From Caldilinea sp. CFX5 (GTDB taxonomy: Bacteria > Chloroflexota > Anaerolineae > Caldilineales > Caldilineaceae), in assembly GCA_021405325.1 (NCBI GenBank), contig QWII01000016.1:1-64000 (forward strand): a DNA stretch of 64,000 nt. Direction: 5' to 3'. A model generated the notes under the pieces. The model was not told the origin of the DNA. It did no database searches and saw only the letters and a list, made by a program, of their open reading frames with translations. The position numbers and the translations under genes are program-made. Positions 48,595 through 57,598 of this stretch are shown piece after piece. The first letter of the stretch is position 1, and each line of letters begins with the position of its first letter.

Positions 48595-49947
48595 TTATGT
48601 ATATAAACTGCGCCACGGCCCCCATTCTGCCGCTTTACGGCGTACCGGCATGACCCTTTCCATCAACTGCCCGAAATCGCGTTCGACAGAACTGGGAACA
48701 CCCAGCGCTTTACCCACCACATATTGCGCGGCGACATCCGAATAACAGTTACCCCGCCCGCTAAACCCGGCCGCGCCGTAGATTTGTCGTTCTTCCTCAA
48801 ACAGGCCAACCTCCGGGAAATCATCCGCCGTGAACGATTGCAGACCACCCCAGCGATGGGTGATGCGCACGCCGACCAGATGGGGAAAAATCTTGGCAAA
48901 TTCAGCCTCCAACCGCTGTTGATGGGCGACCGATGGGCTGAACCCTTCCGTCTCTAACAGTGGGTGGGGTTGACCAGCGGCGGTGAATTGGGGGAAGAGG
49001 CTATCGGGTTCTTCCCGTTTTCGCCCGCCGCCAAAGAGCAGGCGATAGCGACCATCCGCTTCGGAAATTTCACGCCACCAGGCCATCGCCGCGCCAAAAC
49101 TGCCGGTGCAAGGACGGCTGGGTAAGGGTTCGGTGACAAAAACTTGCCCCCGCTCGGCGCGCAAACTGCGTTCCCGGTCTGGCACTTGTTGTGGGGCCAG
49201 GGCATTGAGCGCTAGAAAGATCAATGGGGCGCTGACGGTTCCCTGTGCCGTAATCACTTCGCTCACATCACCACACCGCACAATCCGATGGACACGGGCG
49301 CCTTCAAAGAGCGTTACCGTCGGCAACTGCGCCACCCCTTGGGCCAGCCCTAGCACATATTTGCCGGAGTGAAACTGGGCATCGGTAAGGTAGTTATAGC
49401 CGCCGGCAAAGAGCGGGTTGCCGGTGCGCTGCACCGTGGCGGTTTCGTCCAAGTATTCTACGGCAAAGCCATCTGCCGTCAACAGTTCATAGTCATGCCG
49501 ATAGGCTGCCAGCGTCGCTTCCCAATCCGGCATATCGCGCCGCGCCACAAAGGTGTAGCCGCCGACGGTATAGTCACAGTTGATGGCGTATTGCTCCAGT
49601 TGCGCCCGGATCAGGTGGTGATTTTCTAGACCCAGTTCCCAGATTGCGCGTGCCTGGTCGCGACCATAGCGGCGAATACACTCGGCGTAACTAGCGCCGC
49701 CGCCGTGGTTGATGCTGCCCTGGTTGCGTGACGACGCCCCATCGCCCACCTGGCCACCTTCCAAAATGATCGTTTTAACGCCATGATCATGCAGATAGTG
49801 GGCCATTTTGAGGCCGCAAATGCCGGCGCCGATGACAACCGCGTCGGCTGTCAAGTTTTGCGCCAACGGTGGGTAGCGCGGACGAGGCAAATCGAGCCAG
49901 TAGGGCAAGCCGTAAGCGGCTAATGAGAGCGTTGTCGCCTGGGTCAT
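48595..49947 (-). CDS. FAD-dependent oxidoreductase, DAO family (gamma-glutamylputrescine oxidase-like)
   Basis: A 450-residue flavoprotein. The dinucleotide-binding motif is DAVVIGAGICGLKMAHYL near residue 35, followed by an acidic end in IILEGGQVGDGASSRNQG, which is typical of the DAO/glycine oxidase family and PuuB-like amine oxidases. The C-terminal FAD-binding GAAGFSGRGNCYSDVAAQ motif is also clear. It would oxidise an amine or amino acid in the cytoplasm. It is divergent from the first dipeptide-type binding-protein gene, which may supply its substrate. Confidence 0.88.
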   Translation of the reverse strand: MTQATTLSLAAYGLPYWLDLPRPRYPPLAQNLTADAVVIGAGICGLKMAHYLHDHGVKTIILEGGQVGDGASSRNQGSINHGGGASYAECIRRYGRDQARAIWELGLENHHLIRAQLEQYAINCDYTVGGYTFVARRDMPDWEATLAAYRHDYELLTADGFAVEYLDETATVQRTGNPLFAGGYNYLTDAQFHSGKYVLGLAQGVAQLPTVTLFEGARVHRIVRCGDVSEVITAQGTVSAPLIFLALNALAPQQVPDRERSLRAERGQVFVTEPLPSRPCTGSFGAAMAWWREISEADGRYRLLFGGGRKREEPDSLFPQFTAAGQPHPLLETEGFSPSVAHQQRLEAEFAKIFPHLVGVRITHRWGGLQSFTADDFPEVGLFEEERQIYGAAGFSGRGNCYSDVAAQYVVGKALGVPSSVERDFGQLMERVMPVRRKAAEWGPWRSLYT

Positions 49948-50036
49948 GAGTGCACTCCTCTTTCTGTAATTGATTGTGTGCTGTAACTGGTCACTGTATT
50001 ATAGCGATTCCAGAGTGGGTTGCCAACCAGCAGCAG

Positions 50037-50104
50037 AGAGTGCGTTGCACGGAGCAGGCGATACTGTGATCAGGCAAATGTCTGTGACCCGTGCAATGCA
50101 CTCT
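50037..50104. repeat. Inverted repeat with T-run, 16-nt arms
   Basis: Arms 50037-50052 and 50089-50104 pair at 15 of 16 positions (core TTGCACGG/CCGTGCAA) around a 36-nt loop. The right arm is followed by a run of five T. It lies in a divergent region, so termination of an upstream gene is not the obvious role. Confidence 0.7.
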
Positions 50105-50128
50105 TTTTGCCCGCGCCGATTTTTGCAT

Positions 50129-50157
50129 TTGTAGGATAGCTCACCTATTGGTATAAT
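50129..50157 (+). promoter_or_regulatory. Candidate promoter of the first dipeptide-type ABC operon
   Basis: The extended -10 element TGGTATAAT (TATAAT at 50152-50157) follows TTGTAG (50129-50134) after 17 nt. The expected transcription start near 50164 is just upstream of the operator-like site at 50180-50198. Confidence 0.5.
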
Positions 50158-50179
50158 GGCGAAACTCCAACCAATACAA

Positions 50180-50198
50180 CTTGTAGACTGTATACCAA
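50180..50198. promoter_or_regulatory. GntR-type operator candidate
   Basis: CTTGTAGA-CTG-TATACCAA keeps the right half (TATACCAA) of the 8-3-8 operator unchanged and 5 of 8 positions of the left half. Its position just downstream of the predicted transcription start would suit repression. Confidence 0.45.
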
Positions 50199-50331
50199 CC
50201 TGATCCTGTGATCCAGCTCATGTGTTTGCAGTCCACGAACCAACAAACCAACCATCACCATTCATCATTAACATTGGTTGTTCTTGTGCCATGCCAAACT
50301 GCGCATTACTCTTTTACAAGGAGGAACTTTC

Positions 50332-52104
50332 ATGAAACCACAACTCACACGTCGTCAATTTTTGCAAGGAGCCGGCACGGCGATGACCGCGGTCGCGCTC
50401 ACGTCGCTGGCCGGTTGTCAGCCGGGCGCACCGGGAACCGCTCCCGCCGCTGGTGGTGACGCCGCCGCTCCCGCCGCCGGCGCCGAAGTAACCAACGCCC
50501 TGGGCAAAGTCTTCCCGGCGGACGCGTTGCCCATTGAGCAACAGATCTGGCGCACGGGTGTTGGCCAGACGGGCGGCGGCTTTGGTCATATTATGGAATC
50601 GCTCTACAACCGCGCCTTTGAGCATTGCGGCGGCGCCGAGACCTTGACTTCGCTCGACCTCGATTTTAATGTGGTGGGCGTCGGGGCCGAACGGTGGGAA
50701 GCGTCCGCCGACGGCTCGTACTGGGATTTCTTCCTGCGCAAAGAGTTGCAATTTAGCGACGGCAGCCCAGTGACGGCGCGCGATTGGGTCTACACCATGC
50801 AATATTCCCTCAGCCACAACTATGACTTTGGCTGGTATTACTTCGACATCAAGAATGCGCAAAAGGTCTTGGCCGGTGAACTACCGCCGGAAGAGTTGGG
50901 CATGGAAGCGATTGATGATTTCACCCTGCGCATCTTCACAGAATCGCCGGTCGCCTATCTACCGGCGGTTTTTAGCTGGTTCCAGGTGGCGAAACAGGGC
51001 ATTTGGGAAGATGTTGGCGAAAACTGGGCGTTGGACCCGGCGCGTTATATCTCCTCCGGCCCCTTTATTTTGACCGAGTTTAACCGCGACATCAACCACA
51101 AATGGGAATTGAATAAAAATTATAAGGGCGTGCGCGTTCCTTACTTGACCGAAATTCGCGAAGAGACCATGCCGACCGGTCTGGCCGCTTATATTGCCGG
51201 TGACGCGCCTGGTTATGGCGTCGGCCCCACCACGCCACCGGCTGAATTGCAAATGATCGAGGCCAACCCGGTCTTGAAGGCGGAAATGGCCAAGGGCATC
51301 GCCATCAGCACCGACTACATTGGTTTTAACACCACCGGCAAATTCGCTCCGCTTGATAACCGGGATGTGCGCCTGGCGATCTGCAAAGCTATTGACAAAG
51401 ACACGCTGGTGCAAGAAATCTTCCGCGGCTACTCCTACACCGGCTGGGGCTTGATTCCCACCGGCTTCCCCAACAATCAGGATGAGGCATTAAAGGCGCT
51501 TGATCCCAATGTCTACGACCCCGACAAGGCGCGTGAACTGCTGGCGAATGCCGGCTTCCCCGATGGCAAAGATTTCCCCACCTTTGAACTCTGGATTCGC
51601 CAACCCAGCGAAACGCAACTGGCGCTCTGCGAAGCGATCCAGGCGCGCTTGAAAGAAAATCTGAACATCACCATCGAACTACGCCCCTCGGACTTCGAAT
51701 CCTTCACCGGTAACTTGAAGGAGAACGAGCCGCTGTACTACGTGGGCTACGCCATGGACTATCTCGACCCGGCCACTTTTATGAATGTCTGGCGCTCGAC
51801 GGGCCGCCACCCCCATAGCGACACCGCTTGGGACGAATTTTACACCGCCGCCAACTCCATTTTGGATGACCCGGCCAAGCGCTTCGAGCAACTGCGCGAG
51901 GCGGAAAAGCGGCTGGTCGAAAGCTGCGCCTGGTTCTATCTGCAACACCCCTATGGTGTGAGCCTCTCGCCCTGCAACCTCAAGGGTGAATGGGCCGCGC
52001 CCAACAAGAACGGCTTCCTCTTCAAAAGCGGGCCTCCCGGCGTCCCCAACGCATACGAAGGCGTCTATTGGGCCGAGGCGAGTTGTCGGGCCGGCGTGGC
52101 GTAA
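50332..52104 (+). CDS. ABC substrate-binding lipoprotein, family 5 (dipeptide/oligopeptide type)
   Basis: A 590-residue binding protein from ATG 50332, which has AAGGAGG upstream. The Tat-type motif is TRRQFLQGAG and the lipobox LAGC, followed by an Ala/Gly/Pro linker. The mature protein has the family-5 pattern, including LRKELQFSDGSPVTARDWVYTM near residue 150 and DNRDVRLAICKAIDKDTLVQEI. Family-5 proteins import peptides, opines or oligosaccharides. The permease genes follow after a tandem-repeat hairpin. The adjacent divergent amine or amino-acid oxidase suggests an amino-containing substrate. Confidence 0.92.
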   Translation: MKPQLTRRQFLQGAGTAMTAVALTSLAGCQPGAPGTAPAAGGDAAAPAAGAEVTNALGKVFPADALPIEQQIWRTGVGQTGGGFGHIMESLYNRAFEHCGGAETLTSLDLDFNVVGVGAERWEASADGSYWDFFLRKELQFSDGSPVTARDWVYTMQYSLSHNYDFGWYYFDIKNAQKVLAGELPPEELGMEAIDDFTLRIFTESPVAYLPAVFSWFQVAKQGIWEDVGENWALDPARYISSGPFILTEFNRDINHKWELNKNYKGVRVPYLTEIREETMPTGLAAYIAGDAPGYGVGPTTPPAELQMIEANPVLKAEMAKGIAISTDYIGFNTTGKFAPLDNRDVRLAICKAIDKDTLVQEIFRGYSYTGWGLIPTGFPNNQDEALKALDPNVYDPDKARELLANAGFPDGKDFPTFELWIRQPSETQLALCEAIQARLKENLNITIELRPSDFESFTGNLKENEPLYYVGYAMDYLDPATFMNVWRSTGRHPHSDTAWDEFYTAANSILDDPAKRFEQLREAEKRLVESCAWFYLQHPYGVSLSPCNLKGEWAAPNKNGFLFKSGPPGVPNAYEGVYWAEASCRAGVA

Positions 52105-52173
52105 GATAGGTAGACAGGTAGACAGGTAAATAGGTAGACAGGTCTTACTCCCTGTGTACCTGTCTACCTGTCT
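52105..52173. repeat. Tandem-repeat hairpin (GGTAGACA units) after family-5 binding-protein gene
   Basis: The left arm has four GGTAGACA-type units (52109-52143) and the right arm the complementary TGTCTACC units (52151-52173). The repeat begins directly after the TAA. The unit is the same as in the hairpin at 3117-3229. Confidence 0.9.
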
Positions 52174-52188
52174 CAGAAAAGGGCAGCT

Positions 52189-53124
52189 ATGTTTGAATAT
52201 ATCGTCCGCCGCGTGCTGGGGATTCTCTTTACCTTGCTCTTGCTCTCGATCTTCACCTTTGCGTTGTCGCGCACGGTGCCGGGGGGGCCGTGGATGCAGG
52301 GGGCGGAGATTCCCATGAGTGAGAAGCAGGTGACGCAATTTAAGGCCAAGTATGGGTTGGACAAGCCGGTCTGGGAACAGTATTTGGTCTGGCTACGCAA
52401 TGCGGTCATGTTGGATTTTGGCACCCCCTTTTCCGCGCCGGAGAAGTCGGTGACGGCGATCATTCGCGACCTGTTGCCCTATAGTGCGCTGGTGGGCGGT
52501 CTGGCGGCGACGCTGGCAGTGACGCTGGGGATTACGATTGGCTTGATCGCAGCCAATCGCGTCAACACCTGGTTTGATCATGGGGTGACCATCTTCGCCG
52601 TCGGCTTTGGCATTATTCCCAGCTTCGTATTGGGCTTTATTCTGGTCTATCTTTTTTCGGCCAAATTGCGCTGGTTGCCGGCGGGGGGCTGGGGCGGGCC
52701 GGATCATCTGATCTTGCCGGTGGTGGCCTACGGGCTGCCGGCGGTGGGCGGGGTGGCGCGCTGGACACGCCAGTGTGTGCTGGATGGCATTCAATCGGAT
52801 TATGTGCGCACAGCCAAGTCCAAAGGGCTGGGCGGGCGGACGATTATGGTGCGCCATGTGTTGCGCAACGCACTGATTCCGATGGTGACTTCCTTCCTGC
52901 CCATGTTCCCCGGTATGATGACCGGTTCGATCTTTGTGGAAAAAGTCTTTGGCCTGCCGGGGTTGGGCAGTTGGTTTGTCCTCTCCAGCACCAACCGCGA
53001 CTACCCGATGGTGCTGGGCATCACTATTTTCTGGGCAGTGTTGATTATGACCACCTACCTTATCACCGATATTCTCTACGGCATCATTGACCCACGGGTG
53101 CGCGTGGCAGGAGAGAAACGATGA
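52189..53124 (+). CDS. ABC permease, DppB/OppB-like
   Basis: A 311-residue membrane permease beginning MFEYIVRRVLGILFTLLLLS, the usual DppB start. It has about six helices and the EAA-type loop RTAKSKGLGGRTIMVRHVLRNAL. AAAGGGCAG precedes the ATG. It overlaps the DppC-like gene by 4 nt (ATGA). It forms the pore with DppC for the binding protein encoded upstream. No DppD/DppF ATPase genes follow, so ATPases must come from elsewhere. Confidence 0.93.
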   Translation: MFEYIVRRVLGILFTLLLLSIFTFALSRTVPGGPWMQGAEIPMSEKQVTQFKAKYGLDKPVWEQYLVWLRNAVMLDFGTPFSAPEKSVTAIIRDLLPYSALVGGLAATLAVTLGITIGLIAANRVNTWFDHGVTIFAVGFGIIPSFVLGFILVYLFSAKLRWLPAGGWGGPDHLILPVVAYGLPAVGGVARWTRQCVLDGIQSDYVRTAKSKGLGGRTIMVRHVLRNALIPMVTSFLPMFPGMMTGSIFVEKVFGLPGLGSWFVLSSTNRDYPMVLGITIFWAVLIMTTYLITDILYGIIDPRVRVAGEKR

Positions 53125-54014
53125 CAGCAGTAGCGGCAAGGGCGACCGTCACCGTGCGCGAAAAACCGATCAAAGAGGTTAGTTATTGGCGGCGCGCCTG
53201 GTGGCGTTTTCGGCGCAATAAGCTGGCCGTCTTTGGCCTCAGTTGGGCGCTGCTCACCCTCTTTGTGGCGCTCTTTGTGCCCTTCTTGACCCCCTATGAC
53301 TATGACAAGATCGACCCGCAAAATGGCCTGGCCCCGCCCAGTGCCGAGCATTGGATGGGCACCGACAACCTGGGCCGCGACCTGGCGACACGCATTATGT
53401 ATGGCACGCGTCCCATGTTTCTGGTCGGCGTGGTGACGCAGATCATCGGCCTGGCGATTGGCGTGCCCTTGGGCTTGATTGCGGCTTATCGCGGCGGCGT
53501 TTTCGACTGGTTGATCACACGACTGATCGACATGTTCTCGGCGCTGCCCTGGTATTTGATTGTCCTCTATCTGGTGATGGTGCTGGAGCCAAGTCTGCGC
53601 AATTTGATGCTGGCGATGATCATCACTGGTTGGGTCGGCTCCTGTCGCCTGATCCGCGGGATGACCTTTTCGATTCGCGAACGGGATTACATTGCAGCAG
53701 CGATTGCCCAGGGCGTGCCGCAAAGCCGCATTATTATTCGCCATGTGCTGCCCCAGGTCGCGCCGTTGATTCTGTGGGGCTTTGCTGCCGGCATCCCGAC
53801 CGCCGTCTTTGCCGAAGCGGGTCTAAGCTTTATCGGCATGGGCATCCGTCCGCCGACGCCCAGTTGGGGACGGATGTTGGGTGAAGCCGGCCAGTACCTG
53901 GGTTATTGGCCCCACATGTTTTTCTTTCCGGCGACCATGATCTCGCTGACCATCCTGGCCTTTCAGGGCTTGGCCGACGGGCTGCGCGATGCGTTGGATG
54001 TGAGCGTGCAGTGA
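53121..54014 (+). CDS. ABC permease, DppC/OppC-like
   Basis: A 297-residue membrane permease. The N-terminal OppC_N region (WRRAWWRFRRNKLAVFGLSW) and the motif HWMGTDNLGRDLATRIMYG are typical, and the EAA loop reads IAAAIAQGVPQSRIIIRHVL. The gene overlaps DppB by 4 nt. It ends the operon, and 182 nt separate it from the convergent sialidase-like gene, a gap that holds a short enolase-superfamily remnant. Confidence 0.93.
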   Translation: MTAVAARATVTVREKPIKEVSYWRRAWWRFRRNKLAVFGLSWALLTLFVALFVPFLTPYDYDKIDPQNGLAPPSAEHWMGTDNLGRDLATRIMYGTRPMFLVGVVTQIIGLAIGVPLGLIAAYRGGVFDWLITRLIDMFSALPWYLIVLYLVMVLEPSLRNLMLAMIITGWVGSCRLIRGMTFSIRERDYIAAAIAQGVPQSRIIIRHVLPQVAPLILWGFAAGIPTAVFAEAGLSFIGMGIRPPTPSWGRMLGEAGQYLGYWPHMFFFPATMISLTILAFQGLADGLRDALDVSVQ

Positions 54015-54109
54015 GACGCTACCCTTGACACCGGCATTAGCAACGTGCAGATAGGGTCCATCGTCGCGCCTATCACGCTGTCACAGATGCGTATTTTCTT
54101 GGCGTGGCC

Positions 54110-54190
54110 TTACAGGCGCACCGTTTCCTTTGGCTCCAGCGTTGCCCAATCCAGATCGACGCCTAACCCTGGTGCGGTCGGCGCATTAGT
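54110..54190 (-). pseudogene. C-terminal remnant of an enolase-superfamily (mandelate racemase-like) gene
   Basis: Directly after the stop of the sialidase-like gene, in the same minus-strand frame, lies a reading NAPTAPGLGVDLDWATLEPK followed by ETVRL and a TAA. This matches the very end of mandelate-racemase-type enzymes (compare PIPTSPGLGITLDPVGLARY in the intact gene at 29329-30447). No start or upstream part is left. It looks like the scar of a deleted dehydratase gene replaced by, or joined to, the sialidase gene. Confidence 0.55.
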
Positions 54191-54196
54191 TGCGCA

Positions 54197-55336
54197 TCAT
54201 CCCACCCGCCAGCGCGTAGCGGCCGCGTGGGTGATGCCATCCGCCCCCGTAAACCAGTAGCAGGTAAAGAGCGAGCCATCGGCAAACTGCACAGTGATCG
54301 GGTAGCCGAGATCGGAGCCGCCGCGGCCCGGTTCATGCCCCGCCGCATTGTACCAGAGCGATGAGACGGCGCCGCCATCATCCCGCAGGATGATGGGATT
54401 GGCGGTGTCCCACGTGCGACCGTCATCCGCACTCAACACCGCCCGGATGCCCATCGGCGCCCAGCGATAGGTGACAGCACAGAGCAGCCGGCCATCGTGC
54501 AGGCGCAGGAGGTGGGGTGGATAGCCCTTGATCGGTGTGCCCAGCGGCTGTGACCAGGTGCACCCGCCATCCTCCGACCAACTCTCCAGCAGATAGCCCT
54601 CGGTCAGTTTCCCCTTGGCCGCGTGACGGATCAAGGCCAGCACGCGCCCCGGCGCCACCTCGATCAACCCAACTTCATCGCCATCGACGCCGGAGATGCT
54701 GGAGGCCATGGGGATCAGCCGCCAGTCATCACCATTGGCGTCGCTGCGAAAGACAAAGGTTTGGCCGCGACTGCCATCTATATTGCGGCCATAGACCGGC
54801 AGCAGGATCGTGCCATCGGTCAGCCGCACCCAACGGGGAAAGGCGGTCAGCCAGCTAAAGCCGGGGACAGGCCACTCGCGCCGTTGCCAGGTGCGCCCCT
54901 GATCGTGGGAGCGCTGTACAAAGAGCTTGGGCATCCCCACCACGATCTCTTCGCCGCGCAGATTGGGGTGGTCGCGCGCCGAGAGGCCCAACGCCTCAGC
55001 TTCGGCCCGGCGCGCCTTCGGCCACGTTTCAAAACCGACCGTGCCGGCGGCCACATAGGAGCCATCCGGCAGCACATCGGCAAAACGATCATAACATTCG
55101 CGCACGTTGCTCGCTGGCCAGGTAAAGGGGATAGTCGGGTCCTCGCTCTCTTGAAAGCTTTCACCCTGATCGGTCGAAACGAGAACGACACGCTTGTCCA
55201 GCCCGTAGTGGTCGGCAAAGGGCGAAACCAAGGCCAACACCGCCAACCGCGGGCGCCCCTGGGGTGTGGCCAACAAGCGGGGAACGGGGCCGATGACGTA
55301 GTGACCGGGGCGTTTGTAGAAAATGCTATGGTGCAT
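54197..55336 (-). CDS. Sialidase-like Asp-box protein (exo-alpha-sialidase family), short form
   Basis: A 379-residue beta-propeller protein. Asp-box motifs (SxDxGxTW) are visible at STDQGESF, SHDQGRTW, SEDGGCTW and SADDGRTW. The sequence has no signal peptide, so it should be cytoplasmic. It resembles the C-terminal half of the 734-residue protein encoded upstream: both contain RSHDQG-TW, an LADGT/LTDGT-LLP-Y segment and a DLGYP motif near the end. Such proteins hydrolyse sialic-acid or related terminal sugars, or bind them. Catalytic residues cannot be assigned safely. It is the last gene of the minus-strand run. Confidence 0.85.
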   Translation of the reverse strand: MHHSIFYKRPGHYVIGPVPRLLATPQGRPRLAVLALVSPFADHYGLDKRVVLVSTDQGESFQESEDPTIPFTWPASNVRECYDRFADVLPDGSYVAAGTVGFETWPKARRAEAEALGLSARDHPNLRGEEIVVGMPKLFVQRSHDQGRTWQRREWPVPGFSWLTAFPRWVRLTDGTILLPVYGRNIDGSRGQTFVFRSDANGDDWRLIPMASSISGVDGDEVGLIEVAPGRVLALIRHAAKGKLTEGYLLESWSEDGGCTWSQPLGTPIKGYPPHLLRLHDGRLLCAVTYRWAPMGIRAVLSADDGRTWDTANPIILRDDGGAVSSLWYNAAGHEPGRGGSDLGYPITVQFADGSLFTCYWFTGADGITHAAATRWRVG

Positions 55337-55366
55337 GGGTGTGGCTCCTTATCGCTTTTGTGTAGT

Positions 55367-57571
55367 TCATCCAATCATTTTGTTGATGGCCGCGATCAGC
55401 GTCGCTTCATCCCAGGTCACGGTAATGGCGTAGTAGTCACGCGCCAGGTAGCGGGTTTCAGCGCTGCGATTCTCGTGTTGCCAGGGTTTGCGCACTGATG
55501 GGTTGTAGTAATAAATGGTCACCCCTTGGCCGTGATCGGCGCTGCGGCGCACCACGCTGGAAGGGTAGCCCAGGTCGGTCGGTCGGTTCGCCGGCAGATC
55601 ATAGCCATATAAGGGCGCGGAAAAGGTCAGTAAAGGGGGCAGCCAGGTACGTCCGCCGTCGCGGCTGACCTTGCCTTCGATGCGATAGGGGGCCGTACGG
55701 TTGCCATAGGTCATGAGAATGTCGCCATTGACCAGTTGCACCAGATCCGCGGGGTGCTGGCGCGGCCCGGTGATCGGCGCCGGCGGCGACCAGGTGTGGC
55801 CGCCATCACTGGAATGGCTGCTGTAGAGCGCTTGATCCGGCGGGATGCTACGCATGACCGCCAGCAGATCACCAGTGGGCAGGACAGCCAAGGCGGTCTC
55901 GTTCATGTTGACGCTGATCAGCGCCGGTTCGCCCCAGGTGACGCCGTCATCATGCGAGCGCACCAGATAGCTGCAATCGCCCTCGCCGGTGACGGCGCCG
56001 GCGTGGCTGCCTAACAAAGCTGGAATGGGGCCGGCGTAGATCGGCATGAGCAACGTACCATCGGCCAGCGTCACGATCTTGCCAAAGGGTGAGCCGGCAG
56101 CGAGCAGATCAACGCCGAGCGGATAGGGGCGCTCCCAAGTTAGTCCCTGGTCGTGTGAGCGGGTGACCATCACTTCGACACGGCGTTCTTCCATCGCTTC
56201 CCGGCGCCGCCAGTTGCCCTGTTCATCATAGTTGCCCTGACGATGATAGGACAAGACCAACGTGCCGGTCTTGGTGACGCCAAAGGCTGGGTTACGGTCA
56301 TCGACCGCGCTGTCAGCCACGACCGCCGGCGGCGACCAAGTGCGCCCGGCGTCGCGCGAACGGATGATCTCCATGCGGCCATCCAGCCCCAGATGGCCCG
56401 CGCCGCCGCGCAGGGTCGCCACCACCGTATCGCCGCTGAGGGCCAGGACAGGAAAGAGACCACCATCTTTATAGGCGATGGTTTCGGCTGCGCCAGGCAG
56501 GGCGCGCACATCCAGAATAGGTGTAGAAGATTGCGTAGCCATGGTTGTTGCTTCGACCTCGATAGTACATGCGTTGATTTGGTTGTCATGCGCCTGCCAG
56601 GGGGAGCCGCTGCTATTTGAATCGTAGACGAGCAAGAGGCGACCGGGCGCCACCTGGCGTAATCCGCTGTAGCAGGTGCTGTTGCCGGTAAAAATCGTGG
56701 TGGGCTGGCTCCATTGATAGCCGCTGCCATCGCTGCTGACCATCATCTCCAACGTTGGCCGGCCATAGCTACAGACCAGCAAGCCATTATCCATCAGACA
56801 GAGGTCGGGGTCAACGCTGTAGACGCCCAGGTTTTCCGGCGCGCCCCAGGTTAAGCCATTGTCCAGCGAACGTGCCTGGTACATGGGATATTTACGTTCG
56901 TAACCACCGCCGGTGCGCATCACACAGAGCAAGCTGCCATCGGCCACACGCGCCAGAACCGGTTCGCAGAAGCCCTCGCCAGGAATCGCCTCCGAATGAG
57001 CGATCACGCTGACAAAGTCCCATGTGCGCCCCTCATCCTGCGAACGCACGAGCATACAGTTGTACTTCTCATGACCCGCCAAATGACCATAGAGCGTCGC
57101 CAGCAACGTCCCATCCGGCTCGCGCAAGATCGTGCGGTCCACCACCATGCCGCTGACCGCGTTGGGACGCAAGGCGGTGGGTGGGATATTGACGAGAAAT
57201 GGCTGGGCGTCTGACCAACCCGCTGCCCCCGGCAGCCAATCATTGGACCTGCCATAGAGCTGTCCATCCGCACGCAGCCACAGGATGTAACTGAAGATGC
57301 GCACCCGACCGTCGGCCAGGGTGACAGGGTAGCCTTCGTGGTTGGGTGTGGCGAACGCTTGCCAGGTGCGCCCGGCATCGAACGAACGGCGCCAGGAAGA
57401 GCCTTTTTCGTGACGAATGGCTTCGATGGCGTCATCCACCGTCGAATCGAACTGCAACAGGCTGCCGTCGGCCAGCGTAAAGAGGCGCGGAAACCAGTGG
57501 CGACGATCGGGCGGCGAGATGCGCCAGGCGTCGCTGATCGTGAGTGATGGCGGTTGGAGTGGATTAGGCAT
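55367..57571 (-). CDS. Two-domain sialidase-like Asp-box protein
   Basis: A 734-residue protein with eight Asp-box motifs, at about residues 63, 177, 235, 405, 472, 539, 587 and 636 (for example SQDEGRTW and SRDGGRTW). These fall into two blocks, residues 1-345 and 350-734, separated by a short Thr/Ala/Ser linker. The first block resembles the truncated sialidase-like protein at 63.3-64 kb (shared VMRTGGG/VMRMGGG and QVAPGRLLLVYD/EVAPNRLLLAYD). The second resembles the 379-residue protein just downstream. No signal peptide is present. This looks like a fusion of two neighbouring paralogue types, with a cytoplasmic role in glycan breakdown. Confidence 0.85.
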   Translation of the reverse strand: MPNPLQPPSLTISDAWRISPPDRRHWFPRLFTLADGSLLQFDSTVDDAIEAIRHEKGSSWRRSFDAGRTWQAFATPNHEGYPVTLADGRVRIFSYILWLRADGQLYGRSNDWLPGAAGWSDAQPFLVNIPPTALRPNAVSGMVVDRTILREPDGTLLATLYGHLAGHEKYNCMLVRSQDEGRTWDFVSVIAHSEAIPGEGFCEPVLARVADGSLLCVMRTGGGYERKYPMYQARSLDNGLTWGAPENLGVYSVDPDLCLMDNGLLVCSYGRPTLEMMVSSDGSGYQWSQPTTIFTGNSTCYSGLRQVAPGRLLLVYDSNSSGSPWQAHDNQINACTIEVEATTMATQSSTPILDVRALPGAAETIAYKDGGLFPVLALSGDTVVATLRGGAGHLGLDGRMEIIRSRDAGRTWSPPAVVADSAVDDRNPAFGVTKTGTLVLSYHRQGNYDEQGNWRRREAMEERRVEVMVTRSHDQGLTWERPYPLGVDLLAAGSPFGKIVTLADGTLLMPIYAGPIPALLGSHAGAVTGEGDCSYLVRSHDDGVTWGEPALISVNMNETALAVLPTGDLLAVMRSIPPDQALYSSHSSDGGHTWSPPAPITGPRQHPADLVQLVNGDILMTYGNRTAPYRIEGKVSRDGGRTWLPPLLTFSAPLYGYDLPANRPTDLGYPSSVVRRSADHGQGVTIYYYNPSVRKPWQHENRSAETRYLARDYYAITVTWDEATLIAAINKMIG

Positions 57572-57598
57572 GGCAGCTCCTTTTACGCGAAGGGATCA

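Larger units (their letters stand above)
49948..50331. other. Divergent intergenic region between FAD oxidoreductase and ABC operon
   Basis: This 384-nt region holds an inverted repeat (50037-50104), an extended -10 promoter (50129-50157) and an operator-like site (50180-50198) before the start at 50332. No gene is visible. Confidence 0.6.

Noticed and set aside
50148..50155. TTGGTATA as a further operator half-site
   Set aside because: It is better explained as the extended -10 element TGGTATAAT; the partner half-site is missing.
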